A stretch of DNA of 64,000 nucleotides from Paulownia fortunei (Eukaryota > Streptophyta > Magnoliopsida > Lamiales > Paulowniaceae), in NCBI GenBank assembly GCA_019321725.1, contig CM033121.1:12214001-12278000 (forward strand). Direction: 5' to 3'. Within the stretch, counting starts at the first letter, position 1. Every line of letters starts with the position of its first letter. Shown piece after piece: positions 45,990 to 58,200 of this stretch. The notes under the pieces are model-generated. The model was not told the origin of the DNA. It was given only the letters and a program-made list of their open reading frames with translations, and did not search any database. The translations under genes were made by a program, and so were the position numbers.

Positions 45990-47165
45990 GATAGAAAGAA
46001 GTTTTTGACTGAGGTGAAAAACTTTTATTGGAATGATCCATACCTATTCAAACATTTTTCTGATCAAATCTTTCGGAGATGCATGCCTGACAATAAGAAA
46101 AATAATATTTTTAAATTTTGGCATTCGGGAGCGTGTGGTGACCACTTTTCGGCAAAGAAAATTGCTGCAAAGATCTTGCAATGTGGATTTTATTGGCCAA
46201 TTCTTTTCAAAAGTATCATTAATAGCGAAACCAAGGTAAAAGTAATCAAAGATACTTACATTTTTTTGCAAAAGTAGCGACAATTGTCAAAAGTTAGGAT
46301 ACATTTTAAAACGAAACATAATGCCCCTACACCCCATCCTAGTGATTGAAATCTTTGATTGTTGAGGTATTGACTTCATGGGACCATTTTTATTATTATT
46401 TGCTTTTATTTATACATTGGTCACCATAGATTATATCTCAAAATGGATCGAGGCAATTCTCTATCGAAATAATGATCACAGAATAGTGATAATTTTTTGA
46501 AAGAAAATATTTTAAGTCGATTTGGAATTTCTATATCTATTATTAGTGATGGGGGAAAACATTTTTGTAATGAAGTTTTTGGAACTTTAATGAGGAAATA
46601 TGGAATCATACATAAAGTTGCAATACCTTGTCACCCTCAGACAAATGGAAAAGTTGAACTTGTAAATAGAGAGAGATAAAATAAATTTTGGAAAAGACAA
46701 TTAACCCAAATCATAAAAATTGGTCTCTTAGAATTACTGATACACTTTGGGCATATAGAACTACTTTCAAAACATCATTAGGCATGTCTCTTTATAGGAT
46801 AGTTTATGAAAAACCTTGTCATCATTGGGCAATCAAAATGTTTAACTTCAACCTTGATGAAGTTTCAAAATTACGCAAATTACAAATCATTGAACTTCAA
46901 GAATTGAAAAATGATGCATATTAGAATTTTAAAATTCAGATTTAAAGAATTTCATGGAAATAAAATTTCAAGAAAAATATTTGACGTTGGTCAAAAAGTT
47001 TTTCTTTATAATTTTTTATTGCATTTATTTCTTGGAAAATTGAGATCAAGATGGAGTGGTCATTTTGTTGTAAAAGAGGTATATTCTTGTGGGGCGATTG
47101 AGATTGAGAATCCTAAAGGTAGAGAATCAATTTTCACAAGAGGAAATTCTTTTGCTTTCTAACCC
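45990..47165 (+). pseudogene. pol: Athila copy 2 integrase
   Basis: Recognisable words in four frames: [103 protein letters not shown]. Relative to copy 1 there is a ~37-bp insertion near 46210-46245 splitting the zinc domain, a ~33-bp deletion near 46822, and a ~50-bp deletion near 47118. The Trp codon of the first catalytic block is TGA. It is clearly dead. Confidence 0.88.
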
Positions 47166-47387
47166 TTGTTATGATTAGTATTTGTGTATATATATATATA
47201 CATATTTTTTTTAACTTTGTTTATTTTGTAGGCTTTCTTTCTTTTTTTTTCTTTTCTTTGCCTAGTTAAGTGGTGGATAACAATATTTTGTGGCTATTGA
47301 AGTCAGATATATCAGTTTCTCAAATAACTGAAATCTCTGTACAAAGTTTCTCTCTTTTTCTCATTCTCTTTTCTTGTTCTTTTCACA

Positions 47388-47947
47388 ATGGATGATATTC
47401 TTCTAACTCTCAAGAAATAATTTTATTTTCTTCCTAAAAATGTAATTTTAAATATTTATAAAACTATAATTGAAAGATTAAGGATGCTACTGCACAAGGG
47501 CATCCTAGGGGACATACGATGGATAATTGAAGCAAAGGTATAAGTGGCAGATGAGTTTTCATATGATTTTTCAAACTTGCTTACTAGATACATACCTGGT
47601 TTTAGTAACAACACATATTCAAAAAAATAAAGGGCAAAAAAATGCAAGTTTGTCACAAATGTGATTGATGGACTTGCAACACAAAGTGTCGTTCCTTAGG
47701 AATGGTTTCTAAAAATCGAGAAGATGAAATTCAATTCATTAAGAATGAACTGAGTAAGAAGTCTTTAGATAATATTATATTGACTTTTGAGACACATTCA
47801 TGTGGATTAGTATATCGTGTAATTCGTGATTTATGGAATCACTTTTGGGATGAATATGACCATTATAGTTTTGAGAATCTGATATTAAAAGACCATATTT
47901 TTTAGTTTATAAGAAAACTAGATGGGAAGCATATCCTTGACCCATAG
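47388..47947 (+). pseudogene. ORF-A, copy 2
   Basis: Starts MDDILLTLKK then TAA. Further words in phase with copy 1 are IIERLRMLLHKGI and RWIIEAKV, then across the joint CHKCD-stop-WTCNTKC, GMVSKNREDEIQFIKNELSKK and LDNIILTFETHSCGLV. The TAG at 47945-47947 corresponds exactly to that of copy 1, and 26 codons after it remain open to TAA at 48026. The second half survives as one open stretch from 47702. Function unknown. Confidence 0.55.
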
Positions 47948-48171
47948 AGGGTGTTTAAGTTGTTACTAGATGTAAAATCAGAGGAAGATGTGAGCCACAG
48001 TAACAACTACATTTACATTCACATGTAAGTAGCTAAAATTTAAATTTTGTGTCCTTATTTCAACTTTTCTGACAAAAGAAAAAGACGTGCAATAAATGCA
48101 TCCCATGTTCACACCTCAATAAATAGCACCGTACATGCTCTATTTTTGCACAACTCACTTTCAAAAAAAAA

Positions 48172-48824
48172 ATGAAAGTCTCTTTCACTCGCAAGTTCAA
48201 CTGTATTTGTCTTTTGTAGAATCCTTCGAGGAAAAAAATGGTGAGTTTATAGGGGCAACCAATAATCTTGGTAAAATGTTAGTAGAAAGAAAAATTCATT
48301 AGTATATAGGGGAGGCAGTCTAGGGTTAATAGAGAGTGTTACTACTTCTGCTCATGTAGGAGGAGTCAAAATTTTAGGAGTTATCCCAAAATATTTTACA
48401 GTACATAATATCACAGGTATGACCATCAGAGATGAGATAAAAATGTCACATATTCAGGACAAAATGCCTAATATATTAAACAATATGGATGCATTCATCA
48501 CTCTACCTGGTGGTTTTGGTACACTGGAGGAATTATTCCAAGTTGTCACTTGGGCACAACTCAACATTCACTAGAAACCTGTAGATATTCTTAATGCTAA
48601 TGGTTTCTTTGATAGTTTGCTATCTTTTGTAGATCATGCTATAGAAAAAGGTTTTATTTCAACGTCTATGAGACGAATTATGATTTCTGCTCCAACACCT
48701 GACCAACTGATTGATCAACTTCTGGCATATATATCAAAACCTGATCCAACATGGGCTCGTGTGGATTGGTCCAATAGAAGATAATGGTCAAAAAAGAAAA
48801 ATGAATTTGATTCTTAGCCTGTGA
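48172..48824 (+). pseudogene. LOG: LOG-like gene, copy 2
   Basis: The ATG at 48172 is in frame with the domain (MKVSFTRKFNCIC), which supports this start for copy 1 too. The signature LPGGFGTLEELFQVVTWAQL is intact near 48508-48565, with the catalytic Glu of PGGxGTxxE. Then come a stop in place of the Gln codon after NIH, ILNANGFFDSLLSFVDHAIE, STSMRRIMISAPTPDQLIDQ, and, after one shift, a C-terminus NLILSL-stop. Other lesions: a shift after ICL, and GTATATAGG and CTAGGG changes in the first glycine loop. It has the same length and order as copy 1 and no introns. Confidence 0.82.
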
Positions 48825-49593
48825 AATTTATCCTTAATGGTTTCAACTAATAGTGTATATATTATGTTATTTCAGCTTTACTTTCTAATAAGTCACATTT
48901 TAGGTAATAGCTTCTAAACTCTACTTTCCTATCTATTTTCGACTCTGGGGGCAATATCTCGATTAGGTTGGGGGAGGGGATAATTGATATCATGTCTTGT
49001 GTGTTCAATATGTATTTTTCTACTTTTTTTAAAAAAAAAATCAAACATGTTTTCTTTTTGGATCCATTGAAACCATGAAAAAGGGTGGTAGAGTAAAAGC
49101 TAACTTTAACACTCTTAAAATGTACCCCTATTTTTTTGTTTGCATAACATAGCAAGTTTGTGAAGTTTTTAACAAAAAATTGTGAATTATCAATTTCTTT
49201 TAAGTCGTATATGTTCTTCCATTTTTAATGATTAAAATTAAGCATGAATAATGTGGTTTAATTGATGATGCGTGTTGTTTTAAACTTTGATGGTGTTCTT
49301 TGGTTAATATATTTTTTTGGTAATTTTACTCAAATATTTTTGCACAAATAGTTATGTTATTCAGTGTGGAGACAAGCATGTAAAAATAGGTTGTTCTTAT
49401 ATTCTCTCTTTAATCATCACTTAGATTTTTTATATGTAAGGGTTGAGTGTTAGAACTTTTTCTTTTGGTTTGTCGAGGCGAACGACTCATTGAGCACTAC
49501 TTGAAAATGATTAACGCATTAGGCTTTCTAGCACCATGGCCAAATCAATTTGTTCCCCATGTGATGTTATAAGATAACATCCCCCACAGTAAG
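48825..49593 (+). other. Athila 3' untranslated region, first part (copy 2)
   Basis: Non-coding and collinear with 37625-38141 of copy 1 up to about 49340. Includes the polypurine-like GGTTGGGGGAGGGGA at 48967-48981. After 49340 it is known only from this copy. Open frames here are A+T-rich chance frames. Confidence 0.6.
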
Positions 49594-51889
49594 TGTAATG
49601 CCCAATTCTCTCCTACATAGCCAATAATAAGCATCTTGCATGAATATTCATCTAATCAATACGCATTATCAGATTATGGCATACAAATACCATGATTGCA
49701 TGAACATGAATAATTGTTACTATATGCTCCAGTTATGCTTTAACATGCATTAGTACATGAAATATGAGATCAAATTTTTGTTTATTGATTTAACATATTT
49801 CTTAAGTGCCTTTTTGTAGTGAAAAGCTCGATATCTCGGGTAAAGAAGATTGATGTGTTGAATGGCCATGAAATGAATTATTTGTATTGCTTCATACTTG
49901 TTACATTCTAAAGTGATTATTTGCCTAAATATTTGCTTGAAATATGTTATATTTTGGCTAAGAACTAAAAGTACGCAAAATGGTGCAATTTGATTTGTTG
50001 GTTGACTAGGTTGCATAAAATCATTCTAAACCATATTGCACTTGATTATAACACCAAATCATCAATTTTTGTCATCTCCCTAGCCCACAAATGTGGCTTT
50101 TGGCATGAGAAGACACCAAGCATGATGCAACCAATCACCACTTACCTCTCTTTGAAATGTCAAAGAAGTCATTTTTAGCCTATTTTCTTGTGGAAGCTCC
50201 TCAAAAATGGCCAACCATTCTTCTCCAAAGTTTCTCCCAAATTTCTACACTCTCATACTCACAAAAATTAGATTCAATCCATAGGAATCCATAGAACACA
50301 AACCAGAACAAGTTTTCACTCTTTTAAGCTTGAAAATCGTTGATTTTGAAGCTTAATTCCAACTTAATCAAGGTATATTCTTCTTCAATATTTCTTATGA
50401 TGAATTTGTAGTATCTTGAATGGTTACATATTTTAGTATATTTTTGTATGATTGAAAACTTAAGTAGGTTACACTTGAAGCCAAAATCAAGCTAGTGAAG
50501 CTAGTTTTTAGCAAAATTGATAGTCTTGCGAAATATGCTTAATTTATTTGTTCTTATTGATGTTGTAATGGTTATATTATGTTTGAAAGTTTCTATGAAT
50601 GATTGTGAAAAATAGAAATTAGTTTGCTTAATTGATTGTTAGAATCAATTTAAGTTAGAATCAAGTTCATCCCATGTTAATTTGGATATTTTGAGTTTGT
50701 GTTCAAGGTTTGGGGGCTGCCCTAATAGTAATTTAATGGCTACCCTAATGTTTTATTGTCTTGAATTATTAGTAAATATGAAGTATGTATTGTTTTTGAA
50801 GTAATGTAATCGATATGGAATTGTTTACAAAAAAATTAAAAAGTGTATATGATTTTAATTAGAATAGATTATGTGATTTATTAAAAGGATATTGAAAGGT
50901 ACATGATTTGATTATGTTATGCCTTTAACACATCCTATCTTCCAAAGAGATTGACTTTTTCACTTAGCACAAAGTGGACTTGAGGTAAGTTGAAGCTTTC
51001 ATTTGCTGTATCATAAAAATCATATAATGTTGTTCATATTTTAATGTGATTGTTATTATTTGTCAAATGATGCAATGTTTGATGCATTTATGGGTCATGA
51101 AGCATGACACTATTAAGAATATAATGAGGTTTCTGAAAAGTAAGTATGGTACTTGATTGATGGTTGGGTAGACAAGGGACGTGGGAGGGACCAGGAGACC
51201 CAACAAATGGTGGCAAATACTTGAGGTTAAAAAACTAGTATAGGAAAGCCACAATGAATGAGATAGAATACGGCTAATACCTGAGGTTGAAAGATCAAGT
51301 ATGGAAACCTCGTATTAGTTCTCTTATTGGCCAATCATTATGAACAAGTTTCGAAAACCATGGTCTATCGCTATTAGTTAGGTACCACACTTCAAGGGCC
51401 CTAAAGAATCATTTATGAAAGAAAGTTATTAAATTGAATAATGCATTTAATCATTTATGTGATTTGCATGTACGCTAATTATTATTGTATCAGTCTCCCT
51501 TACTAAGCCTTTACCTCATTAGATTCATGTGATGCAAGTGGAAATGTACAGGTTTAGAGGTTGACTGAGTCTCCAAGGCGGCCAGACAGAGATTTGTTCA
51601 TATACCATACTTCGAGTTGTTTGTAGCATATCTTAAAAACTCTATTTTATTTTTAAATAAGCCGCTCTTTTATGGTTTTGTAAACAAATGTACTCAATTT
51701 TGATTTATGTATATGGTGTGTTTAAAATGAAATGAAACAACAAATGAATTCAAGTTCTTTCTTTTATAGCCTAATGGGGAACTTTTATCAAAACCATAAC
51801 TCTAGTATTGATGAAAAGTTAACATTTCTTGATTTAACTGTGTTAGCTTGTTTAAGTTCTACAGTTAGGTTAAGGGGTGTTACAGTAAG
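49589..51889 (+). mobile_element. Family B solo LTR with 5-bp target duplication
   Basis: The LTR spans 49594-51884 (2291 bp): TGTAATGCCCAATTCTC...AAGGGGTGTTACA. The flanks are GTAAG at 49589-49593 and 51885-51889. Its first ~1.4 kb match the reverse complement of 38658-40063. No primer site or coding interior adjoins it, so it is an insertion reduced by LTR-LTR recombination. Athila 3' sequence continues on both sides. Confidence 0.92.
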
Positions 51890-52837
51890 CCACTTTGAGC
51901 CTTTCATTAAATAAGCCTGTTTTGTGGTAACCATATCTTTCTACCTAGCCTAAATACACTATTATCCTACCCTTATTCTAAAAATAATTTGGAGCTTAAG
52001 AGATATTTTATTAACAAGGTGAGCTTGCAATAGAAATTTGGGTTGGAATAGAAGACAAGTACGGAGAGTTTCTCTTCTAAAAAAATATAAAATATAGTCG
52101 CAAAGTGTTAAAAATATTATGAATTGCAACTAAAAATAGGATGTTGCAAAATCAATAAGAATGATGAAGAGGGGTCCAATTCAATAAGAATAGGCCTTGG
52201 TGTTGAAATTCGTAAAGTATGAGAATTCTTCATTGATAAACTCTATATCTTTCATCCCATGAAGTTTTTAGAACTTTTGTTGCATCCTATTCTTTTATTT
52301 TTTAGCCACATCACTTCCCTTTGGCCCCATTACAACCTTTGTTGAAGATTTTTTAATTTTATATGGTGCCTTCGGTGTGGTGGAGATTTGTACCAAAGGA
52401 AGAGCCTATGATGTTTAACCGTTCCATTAGAGATTGAGTGATGGTTTTTGTGAGTCTATGGGATTTCACTTGTTTGAAGCATGTATGATTTCACCACTGT
52501 TGACATTAACTATTCACACACACACTTGAGTTGCTTACTGTGGAAATGTATTGACTTTTAAATGACTAAGGGTTAGATTCAATACTTATTTGATTTCATT
52601 TCTGTATTACTTTGTTGCTTTCTAAGAATAATGGTTGCAAGTTAGTTATTATAGGTATTTATAGGTATCACCGTTGGAAACCCTCGGGAGACTATAACTC
52701 GTCATCTATAGGCCACTTAGGGATTTAAAGGCTTATTGCACTTGTTAAATGCAATTGTGATTTCCTACGAAAATTGATTAGTTTAGATTTATTTTAGGCT
52801 TGCTCGAGGATGAGCAATGGTTAAGTGTGGGGGGATT
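51890..52837 (+). other. Athila 3' untranslated region, second part, with polypurine tract
   Basis: Non-coding sequence ending TTAAGTGTGGGGGGATT (52821-52837), the polypurine tract typical of Athila, directly before the LTR start TGATAAG. Preceded by GGCTTGCTCGAGGATGAGCA, also common in these elements. Confidence 0.75.
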
Positions 52838-54472
52838 TGATAAGTACATATTTTGGCATATTTTTGTATCAAATCTTTTCTACTTTTCTTGATTTATTCT
52901 TGTTAATATTATAGTTTTATTAATATTTTGTGCTAGTGAATCAAGAATAAAAAGATATCAAAAAGAGCCAAAATAAAATCAAAGAAAATAACACGTTTCG
53001 TGACCAAGTTGGGAGATAATATTATATTAGATCAAAGATGCATCACAATTAGAAGAAAAGGATTATTTTTTCCTAAGTCCATCATATGTAGATCAAAATA
53101 TATGCAAGACATCACTTGAACTTTGCAAGTGATTGTTGGCCTTGCATTAAATTCAAAATAAGTATATTTTCAAACTTGTACAGTTTTCATATTTTAGGTA
53201 TAACTCCATGTTCAAAAGCCCTATAGACTTGAATCTTACTTCATTTGAAATACAAGAGATAGAACTACAACTTTGGTGTTAGAAGCTCAGCCCAAGTCAG
53301 GCTTGATTAAAGTAGAAAGCTCGTTCAATTATGTGTATTGGAAGGGATCTATCTATGCTGACACATCTCTTTAAATTAAGCATAAATTTTTTCCTATTAG
53401 TTGGAATTAGGCTATTCAGGTTGAAAAATGAAGCTAACAGACAAATATACATTTTTCTTATAGATCACTTTTACAAATTCAGCTGATTTCATGGAAAAAT
53501 ATGTGTGACAAAATTTAGATCTGAAAAGGACAAGTATATTTAGAGCATATTTAATGTAAAATTGGAGTGCATTTGGAGTGAATTTGAAGATACAAATTTA
53601 GGCACTCTTCTACTATAAATAAGGGCTTTTGGATGTCATTGAAGATACACAAAAACACAAAATCCCTTAGATGGGTAAATAAAGTTTTATTGTTGTCTTT
53701 CTTTAGGCTATGTTTTCTAGTAGTAATGTAATTTTTTTAATAGTAATAGAAATGTATTCTCTAGTTTATCTTCTATATTTTAGTATTTTCTACTTTCATT
53801 ATATCTTTCTAAATTTTATTTAGTTGAGAAGAAAGGGGGAAACTCTTGATGGAGAAATACGAACGGTTATAAATATACATAATGTTTAAGTGTGTTGTAT
53901 TATTATTTTAATTTTTTATTAAACTCTCCATGTTTTATAGAGATCCTTGATTTATGTATTACCAAGGCACAATAAATACTTGGGTTCATTTAGCTTAATG
54001 TATAGTTCTACTACACCGATTGTTAGTATGAAACCTTGATTTATTATAAACAAAGATATGCATAAATACTTGATTCCATAAACAAGTATTGGTGTTAAGA
54101 GATAATTTATAAATATCAAGACAATATCATGATTCTCTTATTACATGAGCTATTTGATAATATCTTTTCATTGAAACCTTCATTATATATGGATTCCAAT
54201 AGTGGCATATAAAAGAGGTAAAAAGAATAATAAATAATCGTTCATCCATCCAAACTCAAGAGCGGATCCCTAATCCTTAGTACTTTTATTACATTGATTT
54301 CTTAGTTATAGCATAAATTTTTCTTTATAATCTAAATTACATTCAGCCCATCTTTTAAAAAATATAAATTCAAAAACTTCAAATAACTTTTCTATGAATC
54401 AACCTCGGACTTACGAGAAATTTATTAGTTGACACAACCTGCACTTAGATTTGCAACCTTAAAGTTATAGCA
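52838..54472 (+). repeat. 3' LTR of Athila copy 2
   Basis: TGATAAGTACATATTTTGG to CTTAAAGTTATAGCA, 1635 bp, homologous to 28978-30570. A TATA box at 53614-53621 (ACTATAAATAAGG) matches that of the other LTR. The flanking TCGGG does not match TCCCT before the other LTR. Confidence 0.9.
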
Positions 54473-55002
54473 TCGGGCTATTGTATCTTGGAGGAAACAA
54501 GTTAAAAGTATTACTGCTCAACCAATAGAAAACTCTACTGTAGTAGATTTAATTTTTTTAAAGAAAATGAGATATTCACACCTCAAACTAAAGATTTTTG
54601 TTTAGTGTACATTGTACCATAACCAACACCAAGTTAAATAAAATTCCAGTAACTTAGCATAATTCATAGAAGTATATACTAGGCCTCACACTACTCCATC
54701 TAAAGTCAACAAGGCTCTCAGCATTATAAAATGTTGCATTAGCATGCTACAAAGAAAATGAGGCATCAAAACAGGCCTTGTGTATAAGGAGCTTATAATT
54801 ACATTTGAATTGAAGGATTTGAGAGTTAAGAATTTAATATCTAATATAACAAAATTGCATCGTATTTTACTTTCTTTTCTCTATTTCCTCTCTAACCAAA
54901 CAAATGATATATACTTCAGCTCATCTTGAACTTTCAATTTTCATCTCAACCAACCTTAATATAAAAGAAGTGGTAGGTGATTAATTTTTCATGTTTTATT
55001 AA
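54473..55002. other. Unassigned A+T-rich sequence
   Basis: No gene seen. Positions 54862-54975 resemble 55780-55904 (both contain CCTCTCTAAC..AA and ATAAAAGAAGTGGT), a diverged direct repeat around the MITE. Confidence 0.4.
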
Positions 55003-55668
55003 TGGTAAATGACACTTCACCACCTCAAACTTATTAATTTTAGTACTTTACTCCACAAAAGTAAATTTTAAGCACTTTTCCCCATAACTTGTATTTATTG
55101 TAGTATTTTGCCCCCTCAACTTCATATATTGTAGCACATTGCCCCCAACGTAATTTTTAGATTAGATTTTCATCGATATACTCTTTATTGCCCATGGTCG
55201 CTCATTTTTTTTTCCATCTTTCCACTCAAATACCGAGAAAAAAGGCATCTTAAAATTATTCATATTATTACCAATACTGAAAATATGTTAAATATTGCTA
55301 TATTTTTTCAAATAGTATCAATCACAGTACTAAAATATCTTATATGCCACCATTTTTCGTGTTTCATTATTGACAGTAATAAAAAAATATCACAATGCTT
55401 TTTTCCTAGCTTTTGAGTGGAAAAAATGAGGGATGGTGGCTAACGAAGAGCATTTCGCTATAATATTGACCTGAAAATAACATTGAGAGGCAATGTATAA
55501 TAATAAATAAAAATTGAAGGGGCAAAATTCTTAATATTTACTTTTGAGGGGTTACGTGCCAAAATGTTTAAGTTTGAAGGGGCAAAGTGCTTAAAATTTA
55601 CTTTTCAGGAGTAAAATACTAAAATTATTAAATTTTTAGGAGTTAAGTGCTATTTTCCATTTTATTAA
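54994..55668. mobile_element. Mutator-type MITE with 9-bp target duplication
   Basis: The element is 55003-55659 (657 bp). The termini TGGTAAATGACACTTCACC and, inverted, TGGAAAATAGCACTTAACTCC begin long terminal inverted repeats, over 100 bp with TAATTTTAGTA.TTTACTCC and AGTAAATTTTAAGCACTTT in common. The flanks are TTTTATTAA at 54994-55002 and 55660-55668; 9 bp is the Mutator-superfamily length. No transposase. The middle contains a second, looser inverted pair. Confidence 0.85.
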
Positions 55669-56138
55669 TTCATCCTATTCTTGAACTTTGGGTTTTTACA
55701 TCTTTTGGCCCGTGTAGGTTCTCTTTTTCGCCCAATCTTTTCACGGAAATAAATTTAGATCTATAAGGATTTTTATATACTGTATTTTACATTTTAACTT
55801 CCGCTCCTCTAATCCCTCTCTAACTAAATAAATGAATGTATAGTTTACTTCATCTTAAACTTCCACTTTTTAACTCAAACCAGCCATAAAATAAAAGAAG
55901 TGGTTGACTAGGAGTGTGATAAAAAAAAACGACATGTATTCACAACTCAGCATTGTAGAAGTTGTCAGCCAAATGATTCCTCATTATAAAGAAAAGGACT
56001 ATCACCATATACACGTAAACAATGCAACTAATATTGAATTAAATGCGCAATCGAATCCGCTTGAAAGATTAAGATTTAAGACTTTCAAATTTATAGGATT
56101 AAATATTGTATAAATAATGTATTTACATATAATATTAT
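55669..56138. other. Unassigned spacer
   Basis: No recognised coding sequence. A 69-codon frame at 55904-56113 has a mixed composition and no family match, and I do not call it a gene. Confidence 0.4.
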
Positions 56139-56847
56139 TGTCCCACATTGGAATGTGTGTATTCACATTGTATTATCAATATATGCATTTGTCCTACATT
56201 GATTGTTAGCTAGAGTCATGGAGCTATTCTTGATGTATAAATATGTTTTAAGTTTGCTAAGTTTTACCAAGCTATCTTGGAGTCCTCTTCTATGAGGAAA
56301 AACCAAGAAAAGCTTCTAGTTCATTTTTTGTGTATATATATATGTATATAAGAAATAAATAAATAAATAAAATAGAAAGCTAGGGAAAGAAGGACTGGAT
56401 TTTCAAATCTGTCCAGGTTCAGAATTAAAATAGTTGAAATTTTGAAATGAAAAGGTGTCTTTTCACCAAAAGGCATCTCTTGGGAGGGATTGCACTCTTT
56501 GAAGGCAATATTTCGAAGCCTGTAAATAACTTCTGTTTTACAACAGAAAATTAATGAATGAAATAAAATGATATAGATATACGAACGTTCCCTATAACAG
56601 AGAACTTTCATCTTTCTTTCTGTATAATTTTTTATCTTTATCAAAACTTGTGATTTTTGCTCCATAAAATTCTTAGTGTAAATTTAGAATTTTAGTGAAT
56701 CATAGGCTTTGTATCCTGAAGGTCAATTCCTTGAGAACCATTTTACACCATAGTGGGATGAATTAATACCTTAAAAAAACATCTTTAAAAGGTATGCCTT
56801 GCCTATACAGATTTTCATACCCACAATATTCAAAAATATTTACAACA
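56139..56847 (+). repeat. 5' LTR of the Copia element
   Basis: The TG...CA stretch next to the primer site includes the TCCCACATTG start often seen in Copia LTRs and a T(ATG)TATATA-rich tract at 56332-56350. The limits rely on the termini and the shared tail near 59320. Confidence 0.6.
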
Positions 56848-56877
56848 ATTTTAAGGTATTAAGATTTCTGCAATGGA

Positions 56878-57366
56878 GTTTGTTCTGGTCAAGGCATAAT
56901 TGCATGATGGAGATAAATTGAAAAGATTGAATGGGCTGAACTACAAACCCTGGAGTTTGAGGTTGGAATATCTATTAATAATTGCAAAGGTGTTCTATGT
57001 GTTGTTCGAACAATGTCCGAAACATGTGACTAATCCATAAAAAACGGAAGCACAGAAGGCAGAGGCTGCATAAAAGGCTAACAAAAGGAAAGATGATGAT
57101 TTCATTTGTCATTTCACCATTCTACAGTCCTTGAACAACACACTTTTCAATGTTTTCCATGTTCATAAAATTGTTGCTGAACTTTGGAATGCTATAAAAA
57201 GAAGGTATGTTAATGAAGATGCTGGAAATAAATCTTTTTTGGTTAACAAGTATGTTAAATACAAGATGGTGGATACTAAACCTATTATTGATCAAGTAAA
57301 TGAGTTAAATGATACAACAACAGAATGTGCTAATGCGGGTGAACCCATTTCTGAGACTTTCTAAGT
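56878..57366 (+). pseudogene. gag: Copia gag remnant
   Basis: Reads LNGLNYKPWSLRLEYLL, then QKAEAA and DDDFICHFTILQSLNNTLF, AELWNAIKRRYVNEDAGNK, VDTKPIIDQVNELND, a typical Copia gag order. One or two stops interrupt the first third, and the open frame 57131-57364 keeps the rest. It stops at SETF, then jumps to the protease/integrase linker: zinc knuckle and protease are deleted at about 57366-57385. Confidence 0.8.
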
Positions 57367-57384
57367 TTCTACTATCATATTCCC

Positions 57385-58200
57385 TCTATGAGGAAGAATC
57401 TTGTATCAATCCACAAGTTGGACGGAAATGGTTTTAAAGTAGCTTTTGAATCCCAAAAAGTGATCATAACTAAGAAGGGATCATTTGTTGGAAAAGGCTA
57501 CATTAAAGACAATATGTACTTGTTGAACATTAATAATAATATTTCTATTTTGTCTTACTTTATTGATTCTTTTCATTATGTTCAAAATGATAAGCATGAT
57601 TTTTGGCACTTTAGATTGGGACATGTTGGTTTGAATGCTATGAATCGTATGATTAATTATGATTTAATTCCCAAGTCTTCATCTACTTTATCTATGAACA
57701 CTTGTGAATGTTGAGCACAATCTAAGTTCAATAAAACTTATTTTAAAAGTGTAGTTAGATCAACTGTTTTACTTGAACTCATTCATACTGATATATGTGA
57801 CAATAAAGAGCATGTTACTAGAGGTGGAAAACATTACTTTATTACATTTATTGATGATTTTTTCTAAATTCACTAGGTATATTTTTTTTAGAACCAAGGA
57901 TGAAGCTTTTGATAAGTTTAAAATTTTCAAAGAAGAAGTTGAAAATAAAACCAATTTAAGGATCAAAAGATTGACATCGGATAGAGGTGATGAATATTTT
58001 TCTAATGAGTTTATATCATTTTGTAATAGTATAGTTAGAGAATTTTCAGCACCTAATACTCCACAAAATGCAGTAATTGAAAGAAAAAATAGATCCTTAT
58101 TAGAAATGGTTAGTGCTATGCTAATACACTCTAAACTTCCAATGAGTTATTTGAGAGAGCACTACTAAGTTCTTGTTACATTAGTAACATAATTTTGAAT
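57385..58200 (+). pseudogene. pol: Copia integrase remnant
   Basis: Frame 57388-57714 has RKNLVSIHKLDGNGFKVAFE, KKGSFVGKGY and the GAG-pre-integrase HDFWHFRLGHVGLNAMNRM with HHCC residues, ending in a TGA at CEC-stop. From 57773 the core continues: FFRTKDEAFDKFKIFKEEVE, RLTSDRGDEYFSNEF (second catalytic Asp), TPQNAVIERKNRSLLEM (catalytic Glu). The first catalytic Asp block (HTDICDN near 57783-57810) is out of frame. Confidence 0.85.

Larger units (their letters stand above)
45151..54472 (+). mobile_element. Athila copy 2, 5'-truncated, with nested solo LTR
   Basis: Homologous to copy 1 from within RT (copy 1 position ~33940) to the end, and completes what copy 1 lacks: a 3' untranslated region, polypurine tract and 3' LTR. 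It has no 5' LTR, gag or protease. A family B solo LTR (49594-51884) lies in the 3' region. Unlike copy 1 it contains many nonsense substitutions, mainly G/C to A/T, so it is older or longer silent. The accessory genes ORF-A and LOG-like are in the same order. Confidence 0.9.

Noticed and set aside
28978..54472. The two Athila LTRs as the pair of one 25-kb element
   Set aside because: The interval contains two overlapping sets of pol/ORF-A/LOG genes, the flanks TCCCT and TCGGG do not match, and each half is a separate truncated copy.
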